DNA of 17,274 nt from CBDUBH01 sp965365345. GTDB lineage: Bacteria > Bacteroidota > Ignavibacteria > Ignavibacteriales > SURF-24. Below the pieces are notes generated by a model. The model worked only from the letters and a program-made list of their open reading frames with translations, was not told the origin of the DNA and did not search any database. The DNA is taken from NCBI GenBank assembly GCA_965365345.1, contig CBDUBH010000079.1:1-17274 (forward strand), in the 5' to 3' direction. A program made the position numbers and the translations under genes. Positions 8,006 to 15,068 of the stretch are shown here, piece by piece (position 1 is the stretch's first letter; every line of letters begins with the position of its first letter).

Positions 8006-8034
8006 AAAAGCCCGCTTAAATTAAGCGGGCTTTT
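8006..8034. terminator. Bidirectional terminator between ruvA and the pilin-like cluster
   Basis: AAAAGCCCGCTTAA (8006-8019) and TTAAGCGGGCTTTT (8021-8034) form a GC-cored hairpin with T-rich runs on both strands. It lies between the convergent ruvA and minus-strand pilin-like genes and should stop both transcripts. Confidence 0.9.
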
Positions 8035-8051
8035 GTTTATTGTATGGAAAT

Positions 8052-9299
8052 TTAATCTTTTATTGGTATTTCCAACCAGGAAGCCAATTCGAGTTTTCCT
8101 GTTAGCGGAAAATACTTAGGCGGATTTGAAAGAAATCTGTTATCATAATAAATTTTTTGGTTATAACCTTTAGTAATTGTTCCACTTGCGTTAGCATAAC
8201 CAGTAATTTTTGATTCTTCTTCAACTAAACTTCCATAGACCGTCAAATAACCGCTTGCGGGCATATTATGATCATGAATTGTAAGTCCACCCTTTTCGGA
8301 AAATATCGCAGCAAATATTTCTACATTACTTCTATTAGCGGCATTATTTACAATTTTTATGTCATTTGAGCAAATAATAGAAAGCGCATCTGTACTTGAT
8401 GAATTTGTACGTGGATCATTTTTTAATAAAACATTATCTTCTATATAAACATTTCCATGTCCGTTCCCTGCTGAATGTTCTGCAACCACCGTAACTTGTC
8501 CGGAAACAGTACCTTGAAGATAAACATCTCCTTTCGGTAAATATAAAATTCCATTAGGAGCAAAAGTAGTTAATGGCTCTGTAGCTTCAGTACTCCAACT
8601 TCCATTATTTACTTTTTGTTGATAGGTGATAGTACCGTTTTGGTTAAATTTAATTTTAACATCAACATTTTGATTACCGCTGGCGAAAACGTGTCCCGCT
8701 TCTGTTGCTTTTGTAAATAGTTCAGAAGGTATTGGAGGTTTAGGTTGATCATCAATACTAAAATTAGGATGAAATTCTGGATAAGTATTATTATCCAACT
8801 TCTTTAACCCTTTTTTGGCTGAAGCTGGTCCTAAAAATACAGGTTTTCCTTTAACATTTAATTGATCCTGCGTGTGAAATCTGCCAAAAATAGTATCGCC
8901 TGTTCCCAAATATCCGTTACCTGGCCATTTACTCGTATAATTTGCGTAATTAGCAAAACTGCCGGGTCTGGTATTAAGATAAATTTTCTTTTCTTTATTA
9001 TTAATTTTTGCTGTAACTACAAGTTTTTTTTCGACTCCGGAAATGTTTATAACATCAATATCAATTTTTCCGTTACCGAATTCTAAATCATCATACCCGG
9101 ATTCCCAAGCATTATTAATAGCTAATTCATTCAATGCAATATTAGCACCCGTTAAAGCCAAATTATTTAATTCGTTGTAATAGAAAAAATCAACATCGTT
9201 TTCAACAGCCCTTGTTGATGAACGGTTATAATTTAAACCTGCCACCATAAGAATTAAATTAAAACCTAAAATAACGAACAATAAAGCTTTGCCACCCAT
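8052..9299 (-). CDS. PilX-like minor pilin protein with large passenger domain (module A, third gene)
   Basis: A 415-residue protein from the second of two adjacent ATGs; AGGAG at 9305-9309 is five bases from 9299 but only two from 9302, and starting at 9299 gives M-G-G-K-A-L, matching M-S-G-R-A-L in the paralog. Residues about 4-22 form one hydrophobic helix (KALLFVILGFNLILMVAG). A segment FFYYNELNNLALTGANIALNEL resembles the region after the helix in PilX-type pilins. There is no leader with a basic residue before Gly-Phe and no Glu at +5. Beyond residue 110 is a repetitive, Gly/Asn-rich and probably beta-rich domain (HTQDQLNVKGKPVFLG, GTVSGQVTVVAEHSAG, EIFAAIFSEKGGL), with a C-terminal YDNRFLSNPPKYFPLTGKL motif. 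Likely anchored in the inner membrane and displayed outward as part of a pilus or pseudopilus. Last gene before the terminator at 8006. Confidence 0.8.
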   Translation of the reverse strand: MGGKALLFVILGFNLILMVAGLNYNRSSTRAVENDVDFFYYNELNNLALTGANIALNELAINNAWESGYDDLEFGNGKIDIDVINISGVEKKLVVTAKINNKEKKIYLNTRPGSFANYANYTSKWPGNGYLGTGDTIFGRFHTQDQLNVKGKPVFLGPASAKKGLKKLDNNTYPEFHPNFSIDDQPKPPIPSELFTKATEAGHVFASGNQNVDVKIKFNQNGTITYQQKVNNGSWSTEATEPLTTFAPNGILYLPKGDVYLQGTVSGQVTVVAEHSAGNGHGNVYIEDNVLLKNDPRTNSSSTDALSIICSNDIKIVNNAANRSNVEIFAAIFSEKGGLTIHDHNMPASGYLTVYGSLVEEESKITGYANASGTITKGYNQKIYYDNRFLSNPPKYFPLTGKLELASWLEIPIKD

Positions 9300-9309
9300 C
9301 ATCTCTCCT

Positions 9310-9933
9310 TTAATTTATTTGCTTTATTATTGGTGCCACTAAACGGATTTGTCGCCAAAAAGTTGTTGAATACTCATTATCATAAGCAGAGGTATTTTCA
9401 ACTTGCATATCAATCTGCATTGTATAAATTTGACTTGGATCCGAAACCGGGGAGTTTAATTTTATACCATTGAAATCAAAATACTGTATTCTGAAATGAG
9501 TTATTCCCAAATTTACTGGTGTATCTTTGGTACCATTTATGACTCTATGCAAAAAACGATCTTTTGGATTTGGAGTTTCAGGAATATCTGTATTTATATC
9601 ATAATGGTATTCCATCAAATCAATTGTTCCATCACCTTCAGGGTAAGAATTTGAAATTAAATCAGTATTGTATCTTATTTTTACCGAATCGGCATATAAA
9701 ATTATATTATTTTTAAGTTTACTGATTTCGAAAGGCTTTTTGCAATATCCAATGTTTTTAAAATCGAATTCAATGGATTTTACTAAAGTTGTCAAATTTT
9801 CTTGCACCTGAAGGTCACCGCCAAAAGTGTACGTGTTTTTTACTGATTGGTCATTTAATCTTAACAATGTTAGAAGTAATAACCCGCCTATAATTGAAGA
9901 TCCTAAAATATCTATTAAAGTAGAAAATCCCAT
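9310..9933 (-). CDS. PilW-like minor pilin protein (module A, second gene)
   Basis: 207 residues. The N-terminus MGFSTLIDILGSSIIGG then LLLLTLLRLN is a hydrophobic helix; FSTLID recalls the FTLIE of class III pilins but with one extra residue, Asp for Glu, and only Met-Gly before it. The block QENLTTLVKSIEFDFKNIGY matches the PilW pattern of a helix ending in R/N-x-x-GY. The rest aligns with the module B protein: NPKDRFLHRVING and LGITHFRIQYFDFNG against NPNDVFLYREVNG and VGIVTRFRIWTYNLEG. Start chosen for a GAGGCGG ribosome site. The gene lies nine bases after the V-like gene, and its TAA stop abuts the AGGAG of the X-like gene. Minor-pilin role inferred; no family-specific activity visible. 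Confidence 0.82.
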   Translation of the reverse strand: MGFSTLIDILGSSIIGGLLLLTLLRLNDQSVKNTYTFGGDLQVQENLTTLVKSIEFDFKNIGYCKKPFEISKLKNNIILYADSVKIRYNTDLISNSYPEGDGTIDLMEYHYDINTDIPETPNPKDRFLHRVINGTKDTPVNLGITHFRIQYFDFNGIKLNSPVSDPSQIYTMQIDMQVENTSAYDNEYSTTFWRQIRLVAPIIKQIN

Positions 9934-9942
9934 TACCGCCTC

Positions 9943-10452
9943 TTATAAACTATAATAACTATTAATTGCTGACATTTTAATTGGTGTTTTTAGATAAGAA
10001 TGCGAAACTTCAACTGAAATTAATTTATGCCATGTTCTCGAATTTGTTGTTTTAATTTTGTTTCCGGAAATTTCAGCATAAGAAACAGTCGTTTTGATTG
10101 TAAATTCGGCTTCTCTTTTAGGAGTTTCATTCGGATTAACTATGATTTTTACGGTTTGATCGCTATTATGAAAGTCATCACAATCGTCATAATCCAATAT
10201 TGTTTCACTTCCATCCGGTCCTAATTTATTGGTTATAGTTAAATCGGTAATTGCGGAAGGTGAAAGGTTATGGTCAAAATTCTTACTTCTAACCTCATCA
10301 ATTTTTGAGCTTGCAAGCGAAGTAGCCATAACTTCAAGTTTTGTTTCGTCCATTGTTTGTGATGCGGTCATAGTACGGCTATTCATTGTTAAAATAGTAA
10401 TAGAAAGAAGAATAGCTGCCCCAATTGTAAGTAACATTTGCCCTGTGTTCAT
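9943..10452 (-). CDS. PilV/GspI-like minor pilin protein (module A, first gene)
   Basis: 169 residues. M-N-T-G-Q-M-L-L-T-I-G-A-A-I-L-L-S is an N-terminal hydrophobic helix (about 6-22) followed by ETKLEVMATSLASSKIDEVRSKNFD, which resembles the helix of PilV/GspI pilins ending in S-K-I-E-E-x-R. The remainder is a small globular domain with NKLGPDGSETI and a CDDF segment, both echoed in the module B paralog. It has no canonical leader or +5 Glu. The start has an AAAAAGG ribosome site. It opens the second module, 101 bases after the end of the module B X-like gene, with no obvious terminator in that gap, so all six genes may form one operon. Confidence 0.8.
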   Translation of the reverse strand: MNTGQMLLTIGAAILLSITILTMNSRTMTASQTMDETKLEVMATSLASSKIDEVRSKNFDHNLSPSAITDLTITNKLGPDGSETILDYDDCDDFHNSDQTVKIIVNPNETPKREAEFTIKTTVSYAEISGNKIKTTNSRTWHKLISVEVSHSYLKTPIKMSAINSYYSL

Positions 10453-10553
10453 ATTTTACCTTTTTAGTAACGAACTTCACCCTAAACATAACTAATTTTA
10501 TAATTTAGGTCAATTTTTCATACCCTTAATATCAGAACACATAAATTCAACTT

Positions 10554-11723
10554 CTATGGAATAGCTTTGTGAATGGAATATTTACCATCCCATCTTGCTT
10601 TAATTAAATCCTGAATATTTGCTGAGGGATTTACGGCTTTTTCGGCTTCACTTAAAGCTTCTCTTGAGTATTTAATAAATCCATTTCCGTTTCCTAATGT
10701 CTGGTGTCCGAGATCTTTAGTTAATTCAATTACGGCTCCAATAACTTCTGCATGAAAGAGATCAATGTTATCAGCAATTACCAAACCCGTAAATCTATTC
10801 CCGTCTGCTTTATTGCCGCCTCCCTTATTTATTTTGGCTGTTGCGGTGGTAGTAGAATTGTGAATAACCAAAACACCCGAACCGTGAATGTCTGCTGATG
10901 TCCATGTATTACCCGGAGCTAATTCTACGTATGTAACCCCATTTAAAGGATATGTAATTAAAGCAGGATTTGTGTAATATGTTCCATTTGTTATTGCTAT
11001 ATCTTTTAAAGTACCCTTTGGAAAGCTAAAAACGCTATCCGGGTCATCAGGAAAGGGTGCGACTTGATTTTTTTGGACCAATCCGGCATTAAAATTGCCT
11101 TTATCTACTGCTTGGAAATCTGTTCCTGTTTCATCTCCGGGATTCGCATATGTAGTTCCTCCTATTGAAACACTATTACCGATTGAAACATTATTCAAGG
11201 ACCAAACGGCAAAAGTTCCGGTTCCTGCTTTAGGGTTGCCTAATTTATCATGATCTTTTCCATCTATCAATAGGTTTCCATTAGTTCCAACATTTGTTGC
11301 TGTTCCAACTGCAGCTTTTACTTTGCTTACTAAACCTGAAGGTGGAGGCGGAAATCTTACAAACGCTATACTAATTGAAGTATCTTGATCTCCGGAAACA
11401 CCCATAATTCCACGACTTAAAACCTTTACACAAGTTTCGCCGTCAAAATTGACTTCAGAAAACTCATATTCAACCTTGCCTCCAAAAACATTTGCATCTT
11501 TTTTTATTCCATTTAGAGAATGCCAATTAGCAGAGCCTATGGTTTTCATGTGTCTTAAGGCTAATTCTCTTCCGGTTTGTGCAATATTCATTGAAGCTTG
11601 AGAGAAATAATATCTATTTACATGACTGCTGCTGCGAATTGTTGTTTGATAAATATTTCCAAAAGTAAGTACTGCAACAGAAATCACACCGATTAGTAAT
11701 AATATTAAAGCTCTACCTGACAT
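10554..11723 (-). CDS. PilX-like minor pilin protein with large passenger domain (module B, third gene)
   Basis: 389 residues, start preceded by GGAGGG. The sequence opens M-S-G-R-A-L-I-L-L-L-I-G and continues as a hydrophobic helix to about residue 23. RYYFSQASMNIAQTGRELAL (about 38-57) matches the YY...N.A.TG...AL pattern of the module A protein and the post-helix region of PilX. The rest differs from module A: Gly/Asn/Thr-rich strands such as TNVGTNGNLLIDGK, NVSIGNSVSIGGT, GSGVLVIHNSTTTATAK and FTGLVIADNIDLFHAEVIGAV suggest a repetitive beta-helix-like passenger. Probably an envelope or pilus-tip protein. It lacks the normal prepilin leader. Translation starts 12 bases after the W-like gene. 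Confidence 0.8.
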   Translation of the reverse strand: MSGRALILLLIGVISVAVLTFGNIYQTTIRSSSHVNRYYFSQASMNIAQTGRELALRHMKTIGSANWHSLNGIKKDANVFGGKVEYEFSEVNFDGETCVKVLSRGIMGVSGDQDTSISIAFVRFPPPPSGLVSKVKAAVGTATNVGTNGNLLIDGKDHDKLGNPKAGTGTFAVWSLNNVSIGNSVSIGGTTYANPGDETGTDFQAVDKGNFNAGLVQKNQVAPFPDDPDSVFSFPKGTLKDIAITNGTYYTNPALITYPLNGVTYVELAPGNTWTSADIHGSGVLVIHNSTTTATAKINKGGGNKADGNRFTGLVIADNIDLFHAEVIGAVIELTKDLGHQTLGNGNGFIKYSREALSEAEKAVNPSANIQDLIKARWDGKYSIHKAIP

Positions 11724-11735
11724 TTATCCCTCCGA

Positions 11736-12305
11736 TTAGAGATTACTTGGTTGAATTGTTCTAACAATATATCCACCGGAATATCGATCCTGGATTGAAT
11801 ACCTATCATAAACCTTTTCATTACTTTGTACAGCAATTTCATATCTAATCTTTTTAATTGATAATGGAGCATTAGTATATTTACCTTCAAGGTTGTAAGT
11901 CCAGATTCGAAATCTGGTTACTATACCTACTAATTTTGAATCTCCATTAACTTCTCTATATAAAAAAACATCATTTGGGTTTGATGTACTATTAGCTGCG
12001 CTTGCATTTGTATAATATCTTACCTGATCAATAAAACCATCATTGTTTAGATCCGTTTGATATGTCAATCCTAAAGAATCATTTTCTAATGATAAAATTC
12101 TTGCATTCGGGTTATCGACTCGATATCCGATCAAATTGAAATCATCTTCAATTATTTCTGCTAAAGAATATAAATTACTTTGTGTATTTTCATCAGAAAG
12201 ATATGCATGCGATGTATTTAAAAAACCGTAATTTAACTGGAGAATCATTAGCATTACGAATCCTCCAATAATCCCGGCACCAATTATTTGTAAAATATAA
12301 TTCAT
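11736..12305 (-). CDS. PilW-like minor pilin protein (module B, second gene)
   Basis: 189 residues. The first residues, M-N-Y-I-L-Q-I-I-G-A-G-I-I-G-G, lead into a hydrophobic helix ending LQLN; the shared core with module A is IGxxIIGG followed by L/I-rich sequence and LxLN. ENTQSNLYSLAEIIEDDFNLIGY (about 39-61) aligns with QENLTTLVKSIEFDFKNIGY of module A. Asp/Asn-rich turns (LNNDGFIDQ) and the NPNDVFLYREVNG and VGIVTRFRIW blocks complete the relationship. The initiator Met sits where a mature pilin would begin, so no leader is removed. It follows the V-like gene by 15 bases. Confidence 0.82.
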   Translation of the reverse strand: MNYILQIIGAGIIGGFVMLMILQLNYGFLNTSHAYLSDENTQSNLYSLAEIIEDDFNLIGYRVDNPNARILSLENDSLGLTYQTDLNNDGFIDQVRYYTNASAANSTSNPNDVFLYREVNGDSKLVGIVTRFRIWTYNLEGKYTNAPLSIKKIRYEIAVQSNEKVYDRYSIQDRYSGGYIVRTIQPSNL

Positions 12306-12320
12306 TTTAAATTTCCGGAG

Positions 12321-12866
12321 TTAATGATGATATGTCATTGCATAGTATAATTTAATCGGCTTTAAAGAATCTATATAAGGAGTATTCCAAACATAAACTT
12401 CCATTCTTTTACAAAATGTTTTTGTTCCGGATGTTGGGTCATTAGAAGGATCGGGATTGATTTCATCCGCATATTTTACTTCAACTTTTACTCTGTAATT
12501 TCCTAAACGGGGAGTATTTACGATTCTGTTATATCCATTATAATCATCAAAATCATGAAAACAAGTATCTGATGCAAAGCCCTTTATTGCATAATTATAT
12601 TTATCGATGAAATTTATTTTTTCACCTAACTCGGGACCAAGTTCATTGGCATTTGTACATTTTGAAACATCATCCAAATTGGATATTTTATCAAATTCCT
12701 TTAATTTTGCTTCATCAATTAAAGATTGACCAATGGAAATTGCAGTAATTGCAAATTCATTATTTTGAATTATTTCATCATTATTCAGGATAACGGTATT
12801 TGAAGACAATACAAAAATGCTTAGTAAAACTATTGCCCCTAATGTTAAGAGCATCTCATCGCTCAT
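12321..12866 (-). CDS. PilV/GspI-like minor pilin protein (module B, first gene)
   Basis: 181 residues from the ATG at 12866. A GTG at 12875 would add three residues, but the AGGGTGG just upstream of the ATG suits the internal start, and M-S-D-E-M-L-L-T-L-G-A then aligns directly with M-N-T-G-Q-M-L-L-T-I-G-A of module A. The hydrophobic helix covers about residues 5-20. Its ISIGQSLIDEAKLKEFDK matches the module A helix, and NELGPELGEKI plus CFHDFDDYNG echo its middle region. Four cysteines occur in the soluble domain. First gene of the six-gene block; its promoter should lie within 12870-13000 on the minus strand, where TATAAG (complement of 12935-12940) is a weak candidate. Confidence 0.8.
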   Translation of the reverse strand: MSDEMLLTLGAIVLLSIFVLSSNTVILNNDEIIQNNEFAITAISIGQSLIDEAKLKEFDKISNLDDVSKCTNANELGPELGEKINFIDKYNYAIKGFASDTCFHDFDDYNGYNRIVNTPRLGNYRVKVEVKYADEINPDPSNDPTSGTKTFCKRMEVYVWNTPYIDSLKPIKLYYAMTYHH

Positions 12867-13136
12867 ATTTGCCACCCTTTTGAAGGATTATTTAAATCAA
12901 TTTTGTAAGATTTATTTTAATTAGATTTTCTCTACTTATACTATCGGATGTATTTCAATTAAAGTTTAATTTGTTTAAATACTTTTCCTCAAAGATAAAC
13001 TTACTAAATTTCAGGGTAATAAAAAATACCCTGAAATATTAATTTTGGATAATCTATCTTTTTATAATTTTGAAAATTAGTTTAATTTTTTTGGATCTTC
13101 GTAATTTTTAATATCAGATTTTTCGTAACTAAAATA
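12867..13136. other. Upstream region of the pilin-like cluster
   Basis: About 270 bp of AT-rich DNA with no gene. On the minus strand it must contain the promoter of the six-gene block. TATAAG (complement of 12935-12940) and TTGAAA (complement of 12953-12958) are present but only 12 bases apart, so they do not make a standard promoter. A perfect inverted repeat is listed separately. Confidence 0.5.
13008..13037. promoter_or_regulatory. Perfect 11-bp inverted repeat upstream of the pilin-like cluster
   Basis: ATTTCAGGGTA (13008-13018) and TACCCTGAAAT (13027-13037) are exact complements around an 8-base A-rich loop. It lies about 140-170 bases upstream of the first cluster gene. On the minus strand no T-run follows, so it is not a typical terminator for the OmpA transcript; on the plus strand nothing upstream needs one. 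An operator for a dimeric regulator is possible. Confidence 0.45.
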
Positions 13137-13165
13137 AAATACCCGCTTGTTTTAAGCGGGTATTT
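13137..13165 (-). terminator. Strong terminator hairpin between OmpA and the pilin-like cluster
   Basis: AAATACCCGCTT (13137-13148) pairs with AAGCGGGTATTT (13154-13165) around GTTTT. Read on the minus strand the stem is followed by ATTTTATTTTAG, a good U-rich tail. It would end the OmpA transcript, about 320 bases after that gene's stop. Confidence 0.85.
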
Positions 13166-13186
13166 AGAATTTTTTTAATTCTGTAT

Positions 13187-13399
13187 TTAATTACAATCGT
13201 CCGATTCCGTACCTGTCCGAATTGCTTCGGCCAAGGCAGGCCTGCCTCGACTGATACGAATCAAGACAGTCAAGCCGAAATCAGGATTTTCTTTTTCAAA
13301 AAAATGACTTACTTTCTTCTTTGATTCTCTAGCCCCATTAAATTGAAAGATCCGGACAAAGTTCGTTCTAGAAAAATCAAAATTCAGAAGAAACAACAA
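13187..13399 (-). other. Repeat-associated reading frame, doubtful gene
   Basis: An open frame of 70 codons on the minus strand covers the right copy of the 35-bp repeat and its flank (it reads ...KKKVSHFFEKENPDFGLT then LIRISRGRPALAEAIRTG). The last part is simply the translation of the palindromic repeat. There is no signal, domain or good ribosome site, and the frame lies between a terminator and the OmpA gene. I regard it as part of a dispersed non-coding repeat, but similar frames in other genomes could lead to annotation as hypothetical. Confidence 0.3.
13203..13237. repeat. Dispersed palindromic repeat, right copy (inverted)
   Basis: Inverse complement of 7944-7978 with 34 of 35 positions identical (T instead of G at 13210). 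The core CCGAATTGCTTCGG is self-complementary. Unlike the left copy it lacks the outer CCGGAAT arm and continues into AGGCCTGCCT. It lies 37 bases outside the terminator at 13137-13165. Confidence 0.75.
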
Positions 13400-13406
13400 C
13401 CCCCTT

Positions 13407-13428
13407 TTCCCCCTTTTTTAAGGGGGAA
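13407..13428 (-). repeat. C-run/G-run hairpin downstream of the OmpA gene
   Basis: TTCCCCCTT (13407-13415) pairs with AAGGGGGAA (13420-13428) around TTTT, and another five-C run lies just before it at 13400-13404. It sits about 60 bases after the OmpA stop. It may help end or protect the OmpA mRNA, but there is no clean U-tract, so I call it a hairpin repeat and not a terminator. Confidence 0.55.
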
Positions 13429-13488
13429 TCAGGAAGGATTCAGGATCCAGATCTATTCGGGAGAATGATGATTTTTAATTTTCTATTT

Positions 13489-14916
13489 CTAATTTATTCT
13501 TAAAATCACTACTCTCCTGTTTTTTGCTCTGCCGGATTCCGTTGAATTATCGGCAATCGGGTATTCTTCACCCATTCCTATAACTTCAAATCTTTCCGGA
13601 TCCAACCCTTTTATAATAAAATAATTTAAAACCGATTGCGCTCTTCTTCGTGAAAGCGCTTTATTTGCCGCATCAGAACCTGTATTATCTGTGTGTCCTT
13701 CAATTCTCCAGCGGGTTTGCGGATTTTCTTTCATTACTTTTACTATCTTATCCAATTCTTCATAAGCAACCGGAAGCAGATCTGATGAGCCAACCTGGAA
13801 AAATGTTCCGGCACTTAATGTCATTTCTTTCGGGACTTCTATTATTTTAACTTCTTGTTTCGGTTTTTCATCCGGACATCCATCTTCATCCTGAAAACCA
13901 TTTTTTGTTTCAGCTTCATTAGGACATTTATCATCTTTATCTAAAACTCCATCACCATCATTATCTAAATCAGGGCAGCCGTCTTCATCTTGAAATCCGT
14001 CAAAATCTTCAGGCTGATTTGGGCATTTATCTTTTGCATCAGGAATTCCGTCGCCATCGTTATCTAAATCAGGACAGCCATCCTCATCCTGAAAACCATC
14101 CTGATCTTCCGGTTGATTCGGACATTTATCATTGAGATCATTTACTCCATCATTATCATTATCGAATTCTGGACAGCCATCGCCATCTTCAAATCCATCA
14201 AAATCTTCGGGATCATCCGGACAAGCATCATCATTATCTTTTATTCCATCGCCATCAGAATCTTTTTTACCGAAAAGCGAAACAGAAACGCCCGCCATTC
14301 CGGTAAAATAATAATCGTTGCCTGTGCCGAGTGCAACATCATCTAAATAATCTTTGGGCGAAAAATGAACTCCCAAATTAAAATTCAAACTCAGATCGCT
14401 TGTAAGTAAAATTCTTAATCCCGCTTCGCCATCATAATTTACAATTTGCTTTTTGTATCTTCCCGCCAAATTATTTTGTAATCTTTCGCCGTTTTCACCT
14501 TTGGGATTAAAATTAAGATATGATGCGCCGGCAAAAAAATACGGAAAAACAATTTCGCCAAGTGAAACCGAGTAAACCAATCCGCCGCCTGCAAAAACAA
14601 GATCGGTTCTGAATTGCGGTGGAGTTCTATCATAATCTTTTCCTTTAAGCGATCCGACACCGCCAAATCCTCTAATCCCAAATGCGCTGTTAGTCCGTGT
14701 AGGGAAAAAATATTCTAAAATTCCGCGACCAACAAAATCAATTTCACTTTCAAAAATATTATCGGGTTTATAATCTGTCATTCCTAAAGTTGCGCCGCCT
14801 TCAACCGAAATGATTACGGTTCCGGAAAACGCGTGATCTTTTTCCTTTTTTCTGTTTTGCCCTAATGTTGATCCGATCAACAAAATTAATATCAATACGG
14901 GATAAATTACTTTCAT
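13489..14916 (-). CDS. OmpA-family outer-membrane protein with thrombospondin type 3 repeats
   Basis: 475 residues from the ATG at 14916. An upstream ATG at 14940 is in frame, but its codons would read through AAAAAAGGAGG, which is the ribosome site of the inner start. A signal peptide (KVIYPVLILILLIGSTLG) ends near residue 20. Residues about 30-215 alternate in Gly/aromatic strands (GIRGFGGVGS, FPYFFAGASYLNF) and fit an eight-stranded barrel. Residues 219-350 are four 33-residue Asp-rich repeats with DxDxDG loops, KCPNQPED and GCPDL, typical calcium-binding TSP3 units. The C-terminal domain has IEGHTDNTGSDAANKALSRRRA and ends KNRRVVILRI, the OmpA peptidoglycan-binding fold with its Asp and Arg ligands. 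It anchors outer membrane to cell wall. Monocistronic, divergent from the peptidase gene. Confidence 0.93.
   Translation of the reverse strand: MKVIYPVLILILLIGSTLGQNRKKEKDHAFSGTVIISVEGGATLGMTDYKPDNIFESEIDFVGRGILEYFFPTRTNSAFGIRGFGGVGSLKGKDYDRTPPQFRTDLVFAGGGLVYSVSLGEIVFPYFFAGASYLNFNPKGENGERLQNNLAGRYKKQIVNYDGEAGLRILLTSDLSLNFNLGVHFSPKDYLDDVALGTGNDYYFTGMAGVSVSLFGKKDSDGDGIKDNDDACPDDPEDFDGFEDGDGCPEFDNDNDGVNDLNDKCPNQPEDQDGFQDEDGCPDLDNDGDGIPDAKDKCPNQPEDFDGFQDEDGCPDLDNDGDGVLDKDDKCPNEAETKNGFQDEDGCPDEKPKQEVKIIEVPKEMTLSAGTFFQVGSSDLLPVAYEELDKIVKVMKENPQTRWRIEGHTDNTGSDAANKALSRRRAQSVLNYFIIKGLDPERFEVIGMGEEYPIADNSTESGRAKNRRVVILRIN
13867..14262 (-). repeat. Four tandem 99-bp TSP3 coding repeats
   Basis: Four contiguous 33-codon units (D-x-D-x-D-G...C-P...D-G-F-x-D-x-D-G-C-P) inside the OmpA gene. 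The middle two are close at DNA level, sharing CCNQPED and GFQDEDGCPDL codon for codon in part; the first and last are more divergent. Copy number could vary between strains by slippage or recombination. Confidence 0.85.
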
Positions 14917-15068
14917 CATTCCTCCTTTTTTCCGGCTCATTGTTTAGAATTTCCGCTTTTCTGCATGGAATTCTTTCCGATTATTGTGTAGTTTATCTGA
15001 TTAAATTTTTATAAAGCTCAAACCGGATTTTATTTCAAGTTAATTTAGAAAAATATTATTGGCAAGTA
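14917..15068. promoter_or_regulatory. Divergent promoter region of the OmpA and S9 peptidase genes
   Basis: About 150 bp between divergently transcribed genes must contain both promoters. Only the strong AAAGGAGG ribosome site of the OmpA gene can be named with confidence; no clear -35/-10 pair stands out. Confidence 0.4.

Noticed and set aside
7898..8119. Plus-strand 73-codon frame after ruvA
   Set aside because: It runs through the palindromic repeat and the terminator into the antisense of the pilin-like gene, so it is not a gene.
13867..14262. Tandem 99-bp repeats considered as a CRISPR or satellite array
   Set aside because: The units are in frame within the OmpA gene and encode TSP3 calcium-binding repeats; there are no spacers.
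14113..14346. Ile-rich plus-strand frame of 77 codons
   Set aside because: Antisense to the Asp-rich repeats; GAT codons read backwards give Ile, so the apparent protein is an artefact.
14917..14940. Upstream ATG at 14940 as the start of the OmpA gene
   Set aside because: Those codons contain the GGAGG ribosome site of the inner ATG and would put charged residues before a normal signal peptide.
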